Of a stretch of DNA of 64,000 nt, positions 26,275-34,579 are shown in pieces. The position numbers and the translations under genes were made by a program. The stretch spans positions 1-64,000 of the forward strand of contig CAZRLN010000003.1 in assembly GCA_964601085.1 (NCBI GenBank), read 5' to 3'. The notes below the pieces were generated by a model, which had not been told where the DNA came from, made no database searches, and saw only the letters and a program-made list of their open reading frames with translations. Each line of letters opens with the position of its first letter. Position 1 is the stretch's first letter. Source of the DNA: UBA1444 sp964601085. GTDB taxonomy: Bacteria > Bacillota > Negativicutes > UBA1444.

Positions 26275-27857
26275 TTACATTCCAGCGAGAATCAGGTCAA
26301 TCGCTTGCTGTGGCAGATAGATTTTGCCGGTTTTGGCNNNNNNNNNNNNNNNNNNNNNNNNNNNNNNNNNNNNNNNNNNNNNNNNNNNNNNNNNNNNNNN
26401 NNNNNNNNNNNNNNNNNNNNNNNNNNNNNNNNNNNNNCAGCGAGAATCAGGTCAATCGCTTGCTGTGGCAGATAGATTTTGCCGGTTTTGGCCGGAATGG
26501 TCGCCAGCTCTGTATTGTCAATCGTACCGCTTGGTTTGGCGGGGCCGTAGGCATAGAGGAACAAATCCTCGCCGGTGTGCCCATTGGTTGTCCAACCCAA
26601 TACGGAGCGCTGGCTGATCATAGGACCGACGGTATAGTTGAGAGTCCCTTTTTTAGCTTTTTGAATGGCGCTTACTTCTTCTGCCGCTAAATCATGGATT
26701 CCATAATAGTTGTTCATGATGAAGCGAATATTGCTTTCCGACAGATCTCCGGCCAGAAGTTTTTCCACGCCTTCGCCGGTTAGCGTTGCTCGTTTCAGGG
26801 GCTCCACCAATGCGGCGAACGGCAGGGTGTCGTAATTCTTATCGGTTGATTTATTGCCGATGGACAGGCCCCCGTTGCCATGATCGGCAAAGGCCAAAAC
26901 CATGGTTTGCCCGTCATTCTTTGCGAAAGCCAGGGCTTCCTTAACGGCATCGTCCCAAGCCAAGGTGTCGCTGATTACGCCGATCGGATCATTCGCGTGG
27001 GATGCCCAATCGACTTTGCTGGCTTCGACGAACAGCAGAAAACCTTTGTTGTTTTGCGAAAGCAAGTGGATTGCTTTTCGGGTCATTTCCGCCAACGTCG
27101 GTTCCTGAGGGCGAAGAACTCGCCGGTCAAATTCGTAGGCCATGTCATCCTTGGCAAACATCCCCCAGACTTTTCCGGTTGAGATTTTTGCCAATTCGTC
27201 GCGAGTTTCAACGAACTGATACCCTTTGGTTTTTAATACATTAATCAGATTTTCCCCGTCTGTCCGTTTGCCGCCTTGCTCTTTCGGCAACAGGTACTGT
27301 TTGCCGCCGCCCAGAACGACGCTAATGTCGAGATAAACCTGTTGCTCGGCGATATCATTATAGTCGCCGCGATTGTGCGTGTGTGAAGAATAACCGGCGG
27401 GACTAGCGTGCTGAATATTGGAAGTTGCTACAAGACCGGTCGATTTTCCCTGCAATTTGGCGGCCTCAAGGATGGTGGCCACCGGTTTGTAGCGCAAGTC
27501 CGCAGAGAGCTGCGGAAGACCGGGCATTGTAGTTTTGGCTGGCAGCACACCGACAAATTTGGTGTTGGATTTGTTACCGGTGGCGAAAGCCGTGGCCGCC
27601 GGCGCCGAATCGGTGATTAATGATTCCGCGCTGAAGGTGCGGATCGCTCCGGTGACGAGTTGCTCCACGACCAGAGGCTGTCCATTGTTATACCAGCGGG
27701 CGAGTGTTGAATGGGTGGCGCCGGCTCCGTCGATCATTACGACGATGACGTTTTTTACGGGAGTTGCTTCAGCTGATTTTACCGACGAAGTAACGAAAAA
27801 GCATAGCGCGCTCACGATGAGCCAAAGAGTGGTTTTGTTCCGAAATGCTGATTGCAT
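26275..27857 (-). CDS. phoA: Alkaline phosphatase, exported (interrupted by a false assembly gap)
   Basis: A PhoA-type alkaline phosphatase that hydrolyses phosphomonoesters outside the cytoplasmic membrane. A signal peptide (LWLIVSALCFFVTSSVKSAEA) is followed by VIVVMIDGAGATH, the catalytic Ser segment TDSAPAATAFATGNKSN, SSHTHNRGDYND, FVEASKVDWASHAND and FADHGNGG, which supply the metal ligands. The real C-terminus is LPQQAIDLILAGM with TAA at 26275-26277. A run of 100 N (26338-26437) interrupts the frame, but the 55 bases on each side are identical, so the gene is almost certainly intact and 155 bp shorter than drawn. A three-repeat Pho box lies upstream. Confidence 0.88.
26283..26337. repeat. 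55-bp exact duplicate flanking the N run, copy 1
   Basis: Identical to 26438-26492. Both copies encode the same stretch of the alkaline phosphatase C-terminus, so the duplication is an unmerged contig overlap and not biology. Confidence 0.95.
26338..26437. other. Assembly gap of exactly 100 N
   Basis: A placeholder of conventional length. The flanking 55 bp are identical, so the true gap size is minus 55: the contigs overlap and no sequence is missing. Confidence 0.97.
26438..26492. repeat. 55-bp exact duplicate flanking the N run, copy 2
   Basis: Second copy of the unmerged contig overlap; see 26283-26337. Confidence 0.95.
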
Positions 27858-27884
27858 TAACGTTTCAGCCTCCCTTGCTTCTTT

Positions 27885-27904
27885 CTATGTCTATTCTGAC
27901 ATAG
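27885..27904. promoter_or_regulatory. Dyad in the phoA promoter region
   Basis: CTATGTC and GACATAG are perfect inverted repeats around a 6-nt centre, between the Pho box and the start codon. It could be an operator or a hairpin at the start of the messenger. Confidence 0.4.
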
Positions 27905-27918
27905 GTCGGGAAGAGCTG

Positions 27919-27946
27919 GGTTAATGCAATGCTAAGAAATGGTTAA
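27919..27946 (-). promoter_or_regulatory. Pho box: three PhoP-type hexamers
   Basis: On the minus strand the hexamers TTAACC, TTAGCA and TTAACC recur every 11 nt, the spacing of PhoP direct repeats in Firmicutes (TT-A-CA-like hexamers with 5-nt spacers). They lie 62-89 nt before the phosphatase start codon, so induction by phosphate starvation through PhoPR is likely. Confidence 0.65.
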
Positions 27947-27982
27947 ATTCCAATTAAAATCTGAAGATAGGTTGTTTTCGAA

Positions 27983-28882
27983 TCAGCGCGAGGATGACTT
28001 GTCGATCAAGCCGGTTCCCAAACTTACGCCCAGAATGACCAAACCCAGTGCGACATAATGGATCCAGAATAATTTTTCTCCCAAAAAGACCGACGCAGCG
28101 AATATACCGACTACCGGCTGCCCGTTAAGGAACAATGAGGTTGTTGCGGCGCCCACTCTTTGAATACCAATATTCCACCATAAAGCGCCCAGGGCGGTGC
28201 TGACCAAGCTGGAAAACAACAGGACCAACAACGGAAACGGTTCGAAGGCGCCCGGGAAACTCCAGACGGGATTGAAAAAGAAGCCGGTGAGGAGCAAGCC
28301 GACAGAAGCCAGTACATGGCTATATGCCGTTACCACCAACGGCGACAGAAGTGTCGTGCTTTTTTTTACGAACAGCGAACCGATTACAAACGTTAGGGTG
28401 GCAACGAACATGAAAGCATCTCCCAATAAGGTGGATTCCCCTTGGGAGGCGCCGGAAACCACGAGCGCTACACCGCCGAACCCCAGCAAAATTCCGAGTC
28501 CTTTGGACAGAGTAAATGATTCTTTCATCAGAGCGCTGGATAACAGAGCCGTCAGCATCGGGTTCAAAGCCAGGATCAATGACGCGTGATTGCTGCTGGT
28601 CAAGGAGATTCCCCAAGACAAAGTGATTTGATGCAGAAAAATGGAGAAGGTCGCAACGCCAATAAGCGACCACACGGTGGAACGCGGCGGTTTGGCATAG
28701 CCGTGCTTGTATAAAACGACCGGCAGTAACAAGCAACTGGCAAGGGCGAGACGAATCGGCGCCAGGGCCAGCGGCGGGTAAAATTTCGTCAGATACTTGA
28801 TCATCACGACATTGATGCCCCAGAGCAGGACGACACTCAGCAGCAGGACAAAAATCATATTGTTGTTTTTTAGTTTACCCAA
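27983..28882 (-). CDS. DMT-family transporter (EamA domains)
   Basis: A 299-residue membrane protein with ten predicted spans in two EamA halves. The first half ends in GILLGFGGVALVVSG, the second in HYVALGLVILGVSLGTGLI, the usual repeated ends of the family, and NHASLILALNPMLTALLS is the typical fourth-helix motif. Family members export or import metabolites such as amino acids; the substrate is not deducible. Start at 28882 has GTGTCTCTTTGG and no strong ribosome site. Stand-alone gene. Confidence 0.85.
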   Translation of the reverse strand: MGKLKNNNMIFVLLLSVVLLWGINVVMIKYLTKFYPPLALAPIRLALASCLLLPVVLYKHGYAKPPRSTVWSLIGVATFSIFLHQITLSWGISLTSSNHASLILALNPMLTALLSSALMKESFTLSKGLGILLGFGGVALVVSGASQGESTLLGDAFMFVATLTFVIGSLFVKKSTTLLSPLVVTAYSHVLASVGLLLTGFFFNPVWSFPGAFEPFPLLVLLFSSLVSTALGALWWNIGIQRVGAATTSLFLNGQPVVGIFAASVFLGEKLFWIHYVALGLVILGVSLGTGLIDKSSSR

Positions 28883-28962
28883 AGAGACACCGCCATCAAC
28901 GAGGATTGTTTCTTAACACCTTACAATATTGTATCATCTTTTGTCGGCCAACAGGCAACGAA

Positions 28963-28998
28963 CAACCCCTGCCAACCCGAATGGATCGGCAGGGGTTG
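28963..28998 (-). terminator. Terminator after the NhaD/ArsB-like transporter
   Basis: A perfect 11-bp stem CAACCCCTGCC/GGCAGGGGTTG. The following T-rich tract on the minus strand is short, so efficiency is uncertain. Confidence 0.6.
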
Positions 28999-29030
28999 AA
29001 GAGACCAAAGACGGTTGAGCCTGTATGATA

Positions 29031-30323
29031 TTAATACCAACCGATATGCAATTTAAAAAGAATCAAGATATAGCAGACACCAAGAACGGCAGCTGTCGGC
29101 CAGAATGCATAGCCGATCCAGCGGCCCCAACCAACTTTGGAACCAAATTTCTCCATGCTGCTATAGGCGACAACGTTGGCGGAAGCGCCAATCGGTGTGA
29201 TGTTGCCGCCGATGTCTACACCGAGAGCCAAAGACCAAACCATGATGGGCAATGCGAGCATATTGCTGGTTTGTGAAATATCCTTCAAAATGACTCCCAT
29301 GGTCAGAGCCAATGGAACATTGTCGACGACACCGCTGGTATAGCCGGCGCCAAACAGGAGAAAGGCCAGAAGAATATAGGGGTTCCCGCCGGACAGGGAT
29401 ACCATGCTGTCAGCCAAAAATTTGATGACATGGGTTTTTTCCAGACCGCCGACGATGACAAACAGACCGATGAAGAACAACAAGACATCGAGGTCAATTC
29501 GATGAATGATATCGTGGGTTTTATGACCACCGAGCAAAATGGTGATTATAGCCGGAATCAAGGCGGCTTCAGCGACAGAAATGTGGATGCCAAACTGATG
29601 TGCAATGAGCGTGTGCGTAGTCAACAGGATAATGGCGACGCCAAAACCAGCCAATCCAATTTTGAGCAAATACCGATCTTTGATCTTATCGGAAGGCCGC
29701 AATCCATCGGAAGCCACGCAGGCCGCGCTCGATGCGGCAATATTTTTCTTTTCTTTAAGATAAAACATGAAAACACAGAGAATGGCGCCGATAACGGCGA
29801 TAGGGGCGGTATGTGTGACGAAATCGTTGAAAGTGAAACCCAGCATTGTGCCGAGAATAACATTGGGAGGATCGCCGACTAGAGTCGCCGAGCCGCCGAT
29901 GTTCGCCCCGCAGACCTCCGCGACGACCAGAGGAATCGGATTCATATCGACGCAACGGGAAATCTCGTAGGTCAAGCTGACCAAAAACAACATAACGGTG
30001 ATGCTATCGATGAAAGCGGCAAGAAAAGCCGCGAGCAGAGGAAAAACGATAAAAATAGCCGCTGCTTTGTAGTTCAATTTTTCAGCAACCCATAGGGCGA
30101 GAAATTGAAAGAAACCGGCTTCGGACAAGATTGCGACCAGAGAGAACATGCCGAACAACAGCCCAATTGTTTCCCAACTGACGAAAGCCATTGCTTCATT
30201 GATGTTCATGACGCCAAAAACCAACATGGCAACGGCGCCGGTGAGCGCAACAATGGTACGGGGGATTTTGTCAATGATAAGGACGATAAAGGTGATCAAG
30301 AAAATAGAACCTGATAAAAGCAT
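29031..30323 (-). CDS. NhaD/ArsB/SLC13-like ion transporter
   Basis: A 430-residue polytopic protein of the ion transporter superfamily. Two re-entrant signature regions are seen: VCGANIGGSATLVGDPPNVILG in the first half and DIGGNITPIGASANVV in the second, both typical of the ArsB/NhaD/CitM group. These proteins exchange Na+ for H+, or export arsenite, or move dicarboxylates. The SATLVGDPPN form is common to many Firmicute ArsB/NhaD-like proteins of unproved substrate. ATG at 30323 has AGGAGG 7 nt upstream; the frame reaches 30398. A structured leader of about 150 nt precedes it. Confidence 0.87.
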   Translation of the reverse strand: MLLSGSIFLITFIVLIIDKIPRTIVALTGAVAMLVFGVMNINEAMAFVSWETIGLLFGMFSLVAILSEAGFFQFLALWVAEKLNYKAAAIFIVFPLLAAFLAAFIDSITVMLFLVSLTYEISRCVDMNPIPLVVAEVCGANIGGSATLVGDPPNVILGTMLGFTFNDFVTHTAPIAVIGAILCVFMFYLKEKKNIAASSAACVASDGLRPSDKIKDRYLLKIGLAGFGVAIILLTTHTLIAHQFGIHISVAEAALIPAIITILLGGHKTHDIIHRIDLDVLLFFIGLFVIVGGLEKTHVIKFLADSMVSLSGGNPYILLAFLLFGAGYTSGVVDNVPLALTMGVILKDISQTSNMLALPIMVWSLALGVDIGGNITPIGASANVVAYSSMEKFGSKVGWGRWIGYAFWPTAAVLGVCYILILFKLHIGWY

Positions 30324-30360
30324 GATGATTCCTCCTGACTCGATTTTTCTTGCGTACGGC

Positions 30361-30480
30361 AAAAAAAAACCGCTGCCGTCCGCCTTAGCTTGCGGCAATG
30401 TGTAGAAGAAGGTCGGTACAGTTGGGCAAACGGGTGTTTGCTTCTACCATTGCACTATCTTTCCGCTTTTCCTCCTTTCC
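30361..30480 (-). promoter_or_regulatory. Structured leader of the NhaD/ArsB-like transporter, unknown class
   Basis: On the minus strand GCAATGGTAGAAG (30441-30453) pairs with CTTCTACACATTGC (30395-30408), a 13-bp helix with one bulged A. It encloses a GCAAAC-ACCC-GTTTGC hairpin. Overlapping its 3' arm, CCGC (30392-30395) can pair with GCGG (30370-30373), directly before a run of nine T, which looks like a competing terminator. A purine-rich GGAAAGGAGG lies just upstream. A 21-codon frame (30450 to 30385) runs through it, but the ribosome site is 20 nt away. I do not recognise the class; ion-sensing riboswitches precede such transporters in other bacteria. Confidence 0.45.
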
Positions 30481-30660
30481 TACGGATTATTTATAAAACT
30501 AGCCGCATGCGGCGTCTCGACGAAAACAAGAACCTCATAAGATAAACCCATTTATTATATTGGATGAATGATGAGAAAATCCTGTCAAGTTTAAACTTGT
30601 CTTACAAATATTTTTTTTGAAATACTGCGTTGCTATGAATGTATACAAAATAATGTATCT

Positions 30661-31539
30661 TCACGTTTGAGCGCCGCCTGACGACTCGGGAGCCGGGCGA
30701 AACATTTCAATAAAATGCAATGCGGCAGTAGAGAGGGGGTACTTTTTGCGCCAAATTACGGCTCCTGTAGTGACGAGAGCCGGAATTAAAATTTTTCGTA
30801 CCAATAAAGGACTGCCCTGTAACAGGTTGATCGCCGACTCGGGGACAATGGCCACACCGAGGCCAAGTCTTGCCCAGATCAACAAAGGGGTGACATCGTC
30901 GCTGATGCAGAGAATGTTCCGGCAGTATTCAATGACAAAAGGTTCATATCGACGGTGAATCAGTAAAGGGATATCGGCCAGGTCGGCGATATGGAGTGGG
31001 GTTTCTCCTGCCGGTAGATATTTTTCGGGGGCTGAGACAACGACCATGTTCTCGTTTGGCAAGGAAATGAAGTTATACACGGTTTCATTGATGGGAAGAC
31101 GAACCAAGCCGATTTCAATAAGACCGGACTCCAGAAGTTCCAGAATGCGTCGCGTATCTCCTTGCCGCAGATCAAAAGCTACGCGCGGATACACTAAATG
31201 GTACTTTTGAATATACTCCGGAAGAAGGGAGCGACCGGAAGAAGTGATGGTACCAATCGTCAACTTGCCTCGCAGTCCATCCGCGGCTTCCTGCACTTCA
31301 TCGACAGCCGTTTTCATCAGGGACATTATTTGTTCGGCGCGATTTTGCAATGCGCGGCCCGCTTCCGTGAGAACGACCTGTTTTTTGCTTCTCTGGAACA
31401 GTTGGACTCCCAGTTCGTTTTCCAGCAAGATAATCTGTTGACTTAGCGGCGGCTGGGTAATATTCATCCGCTCCGCAGCCTTGGTGATATGGCCCTCATC
31501 AGCTACCGCCAAAAAGTATTTAAGTTGACGAAATTCCAT
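30661..31539 (-). CDS. LysR-family transcriptional regulator
   Basis: A 292-residue LTTR. The winged helix-turn-helix is at residues 1-60 (MEFRQLKYFLAVADEGHITK, then ERMNITQPPLSQQI), followed by the co-inducer-binding domain with the usual RQGDTRRILELLESG dimer region. ATG at 31539 has AAGGAG 7 nt upstream. It is co-directional with the NhaD/ArsB-like transporter gene downstream and divergent, across 612 bp, from the Liv-type binding protein; either could be its target. The ligand is unknown. Confidence 0.9.
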   Translation of the reverse strand: MEFRQLKYFLAVADEGHITKAAERMNITQPPLSQQIILLENELGVQLFQRSKKQVVLTEAGRALQNRAEQIMSLMKTAVDEVQEAADGLRGKLTIGTITSSGRSLLPEYIQKYHLVYPRVAFDLRQGDTRRILELLESGLIEIGLVRLPINETVYNFISLPNENMVVVSAPEKYLPAGETPLHIADLADIPLLIHRRYEPFVIEYCRNILCISDDVTPLLIWARLGLGVAIVPESAINLLQGSPLLVRKILIPALVTTGAVIWRKKYPLSTAALHFIEMFRPAPESSGGAQT

Positions 31540-31633
31540 GAGTACACTCCTTGAAGATACAGTCGAAATTCATATGAAATCAAGTTGAAAGAGATATTTT
31601 CCATATTGATTTGAACTTGCTATAATCAAAATG

Positions 31634-31788
31634 CAAAAGTATAAGCGAGTCAAGGAAAAAGAAAAAACACTTCGACAAACAAAATTAAAGCCGAAGCGCT
31701 CGGCGATTCCGCACAAAAGGCTTCAACAACAAAATTTAACCATGTTTGGTGCAGTTTCTTTAAATGCTAAAGACACTGCATTTTTTTT
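31634..31788 (+). ncRNA. Candidate small RNA upstream of the Liv-type binding protein
   Basis: Bounded by an extended -10 promoter ending at 31627 and the terminator at 31750-31788. Inside, GCCG-AAGCGCT-CGGC can form a hairpin, and GAAGC/GCTTC can pair around it. The region has no protein with a ribosome site. It may be an independent RNA or an attenuated leader. Confidence 0.35.
31750..31788 (+). terminator. Rho-independent terminator inside the 612-bp intergenic region
   Basis: TGCAGT-t-TCTTT pairs with AAAGA-c-ACTGCA (11 pairs, one mismatch), followed by eight T. Strong terminator with no gene ending just before it. Confidence 0.8.
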
Positions 31789-32151
31789 GTTCAATTATTT
31801 CCCACTTGATGGTAGCACTTTTTTGCCAAAAGAACAAGTCTTGCACAAAATGTCATAAACTGTTCTCGGATTCCGATCTGTGCGCCACAGCTAATCCTCA
31901 ACATTCAAAATGCAGTGGCCATAAGAATAACCCATATATGGCGTTCAAAATAGATGCTCAAGAAAAGAAAAATACATTTTCCTGTTTATTTATAAAGGGT
32001 TTTTCCGTTCTGTGTCAAATAGATAGAAATTGTGTAAACAAACCATGACGCTGTTTCTTTTGCATCAATGGGGCTCAAAATTGGGAGGTGACGGTCGAGG
32101 ATAAATGGTCTTACCGAGTGTAGTAATGAAGCGTAGGCGAGGGGGAGAAAA

Positions 32152-33327
32152 ATGAAAAACTGTTTTCAGGCAAAGAAATTTCTGCTTTTACTATCGCTGA
32201 CTGTGCTTGTCGCCAGCCTTGCGATTGCCGGTTGCGGTGACAGCGGCGCAAAAAATATTAAAATTGGCATGGTGTATGAACTGACAGGGAATACGGCATC
32301 GTATGGAACATCCGCTGCAAATGGCGCGAAGCTGGCCTTTAAGGCGATCAATGCCAACGGCGGCGTTCTGGGAAAACAGATTCAGATTGTTTCGGCCGAT
32401 AATAAAGGTGAACCGTCCGAATCGGCCAATGCCATGACGAAAGTTATTACTCAGGATAAAGTCGTTGCAGTTACCGGCGTCACAGTCAGCTCGTGCGGCA
32501 TTGCCGCATCGGCGGTGGCGGAAGACAACAAAATTCCCTTCGTGGCGGCGGCGGCGGTCAATCCCAAGGTTACCGTCGATGAGCGGACCGGCAAGGTGAA
32601 GAATTACACTTTCCGGGCCTGTTTTATCGATTCCTTTCAGGGGATTGTCGGCGTAAATTTCGCAATGAACAGTTTGAAAGCCAAAAATGTGGCGATTATG
32701 ACCGATAGTTCCAGTGACTATAGCAAAGGGCTTACTGGAATTTTCAAAAGCGCCTTTTCCAGCAAAGGCGGCAAGATTGTTGCAGAAGAGGCCTATTTGC
32801 AGAAAGACCAGGATTATAAAGCGGTTCTGACCAAAATTAAAGCCAAAAACCCGGACTTGTTGTATATTCCCGGTTATTATGAAGATGTCGGCAAAATTAT
32901 CAAACAGGCGCGCGAACTGGGAATGATGATTCCCGTTCTCGGCGCGGATGCCTGGGATTCTCCGGTGTTGGTAGAATTGGCCGGGCCACAGGCTCTGAAT
33001 AATACGTTCTTTACGAACTTTTACTCAACCGAGGACAAGAACCCGATTTCCAATAATTTTGTAGAATCTTATAAGAAAGAATATGGCGCGATTCCCGATT
33101 CCATGGCGGCCATGGGCTATGATGCGGCGAATCTGCTGGTCGATGCGATCCGTCGGGCCAACAGCACTGAATCGGCAAAAATTCGGGAGGCATTGTCCGC
33201 AACCAAAAACTTTAAGAGCGTGAGCGGCGAGATGAGCCTGAATGAAACCCACGATGCCGTGCGCGGCGTCGTCATTATTGAGATGAAGAACGGGAAACAA
33301 GTTTATAAAGAGACAATCAAACCCTAA
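32152..33327 (+). CDS. ABC transporter substrate-binding lipoprotein, branched-chain amino acid (LivJ/K) type
   Basis: A 391-residue binding protein with lipobox LAIAGC (Cys near residue 27), then KIGMVYELTGNTASYGTSAANGAKLAF, the typical opening of the Leu/Ile/Val-binding family. The two-lobed type I fold continues to GVVIIEMKNGKQVYKETIKP. It should capture an amino acid or related ligand outside the membrane. GGGGGAG precedes the ATG at 32152. No permease or ATPase gene is adjacent: a terminator follows directly, so it is an orphan here, as often seen for this family. Confidence 0.9.
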   Translation: MKNCFQAKKFLLLLSLTVLVASLAIAGCGDSGAKNIKIGMVYELTGNTASYGTSAANGAKLAFKAINANGGVLGKQIQIVSADNKGEPSESANAMTKVITQDKVVAVTGVTVSSCGIAASAVAEDNKIPFVAAAAVNPKVTVDERTGKVKNYTFRACFIDSFQGIVGVNFAMNSLKAKNVAIMTDSSSDYSKGLTGIFKSAFSSKGGKIVAEEAYLQKDQDYKAVLTKIKAKNPDLLYIPGYYEDVGKIIKQARELGMMIPVLGADAWDSPVLVELAGPQALNNTFFTNFYSTEDKNPISNNFVESYKKEYGAIPDSMAAMGYDAANLLVDAIRRANSTESAKIREALSATKNFKSVSGEMSLNETHDAVRGVVIIEMKNGKQVYKETIKP

Positions 33328-33342
33328 CCTTCCGAATCAGCG

Positions 33343-33397
33343 AAAATAAAAATGCAAGAGATCGTTGCGCGTCAACATTCTCTTGCATTTTTATTTT
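33343..33397. terminator. Bidirectional terminator between binding protein and GGDEF gene
   Basis: A 19-bp perfect stem (33343-33361 with 33379-33397) with A-rich and T-rich ends, serving two convergent genes. It overlaps the last codons of the GGDEF gene. Confidence 0.88.
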
Positions 33398-34533
33398 TCA
33401 GCTGTATTTGCGTTGGGGGCATCCGAAGACTTGTGACGCTTTTCTCGATACATTTCCTGATCGACCATCGCCAGAAATTGCTCAGGAGTTTGGTTCGACT
33501 GTGGATCATAGATTGCATGGCCGATGCTTAGGGTCAGGCGGAAAGGTTTGCCGCTGCATTGATTGAATTGTTCAAAGTTCTGGCGGATCCGATCTACCAG
33601 GTGCTGCAAGGCTTCTTCGGAGCCAATCCGTGTCAATATCAAAAACTCATCACCGCCGTACCGGGCCAGAAAATCCTCATGCCGCAATGCTTGACGCAGC
33701 AGCTGGGCCGTTTGCACCAACGCTTCATCGCCGACCAGATGTCCAAACGTATCGTTGATCCCTTTGAAATTGTTGATGTCGATCATAATGGCCGAGATTT
33801 CGGGATGATCGGAGGATTGGATGCAGGAACGCAGTTGTTGGTCAATCTGCAATCGGTTGAATGCTTTTGTCAGGTAATCAAGCCCAAGTTGGCGATTTTG
33901 TATATAGATATAACAAACCAATAAGGACAGGGACACGCTTGGCCAGGCCAGGCCGGTGCCATAATAGCATACCTGCAATAATCCGCCGATGAACGGGATG
34001 ATATGAAAGAACAGCAAAGGGCGGAGAAAAACCGGATCGAGCTGTTGTCGCGCCCGATACGTACGGAGCAGGGCATAGGCAAGGTAGGAATAACTCAGCA
34101 GCGTGTCCAGCAGAAAAAATGGTTCCCGTTGATATGCCCCGTTGGCATCCAGACTGAAGAAAACCGGAAAAAACAGGTTAACGGCGACTAATGTTTCAAC
34201 CGCCAGTAGCGGCAGCAGACGCAACAGGCGATGCTGTTTCAGCTGTTCCCGCGTGAAGCCCAGCTGATAATCGGTATACAAACTCCAGAGGTAACCAGGG
34301 ACTGCGTGTAAAGAAAAACAAGCGGTATTCCAGTAAAATTTCCAATGTCCGGAAGAGTACCAACTCGCCGCCTCGGTTCCCAGCAGCAAGGTGCATGAAA
34401 CGATAAGCAAGCGAAACAACCGGAAAGAATACTCCTGCCAGTTGATGCGATTTTTCGTGTCGACATAAATGATCATGCAGACCGACATGGCAAGCAAATG
34501 AACTTGAATGCGGATAAATGCTTCATTTACCAT
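33391..34533 (-). CDS. Membrane diguanylate cyclase (GGDEF)
   Basis: A 380-residue protein. The first 200 residues hold about seven membrane spans and probably act as sensor. The GGDEF domain follows: DINNFKGINDTFGHLVGDEAL (metal-binding Asp), then RHEDFLARYGGDEFLIL, with an intact GGDEF catalytic loop and the allosteric RxxD I-site (RHED) five residues before it. It should make c-di-GMP and be inhibited by it. ATG at 34533 lacks a clear ribosome site. Stand-alone gene. Confidence 0.88.
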   Translation of the reverse strand: MVNEAFIRIQVHLLAMSVCMIIYVDTKNRINWQEYSFRLFRLLIVSCTLLLGTEAASWYSSGHWKFYWNTACFSLHAVPGYLWSLYTDYQLGFTREQLKQHRLLRLLPLLAVETLVAVNLFFPVFFSLDANGAYQREPFFLLDTLLSYSYLAYALLRTYRARQQLDPVFLRPLLFFHIIPFIGGLLQVCYYGTGLAWPSVSLSLLVCYIYIQNRQLGLDYLTKAFNRLQIDQQLRSCIQSSDHPEISAIMIDINNFKGINDTFGHLVGDEALVQTAQLLRQALRHEDFLARYGGDEFLILTRIGSEEALQHLVDRIRQNFEQFNQCSGKPFRLTLSIGHAIYDPQSNQTPEQFLAMVDQEMYREKRHKSSDAPNANTAEK

Positions 34534-34579
34534 GATTGCATTTTACTACCAACTGCTGTCGGTGTAAATTGTGGAATGT

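Larger units (their letters stand above)
31540..32151. other. 612-bp intergenic region with candidate small RNA or long leader
   Basis: No convincing gene. It holds an extended -10 (TGCTATAAT at 31619-31627) on the plus strand and a strong terminator at 31750-31788, so a short transcript of about 155 nt is likely. The 360 bp from 31790 to the binding-protein start are AT-rich, with only weakly protein-like frames (such as 31764-32048, which has no ribosome site). Confidence 0.5.

Noticed and set aside
30385..30450. 21-codon leader peptide ahead of the NhaD/ArsB-like gene
   Set aside because: The only good ribosome site is 20 nt from the ATG and no regulatory codon run stands out; treated as a structured leader instead.
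31631..32048. Two plus-strand frames of 75 and 94 residues before the Liv-type gene
   Set aside because: No ribosome sites, unprotein-like composition, and one is cut by a strong terminator.
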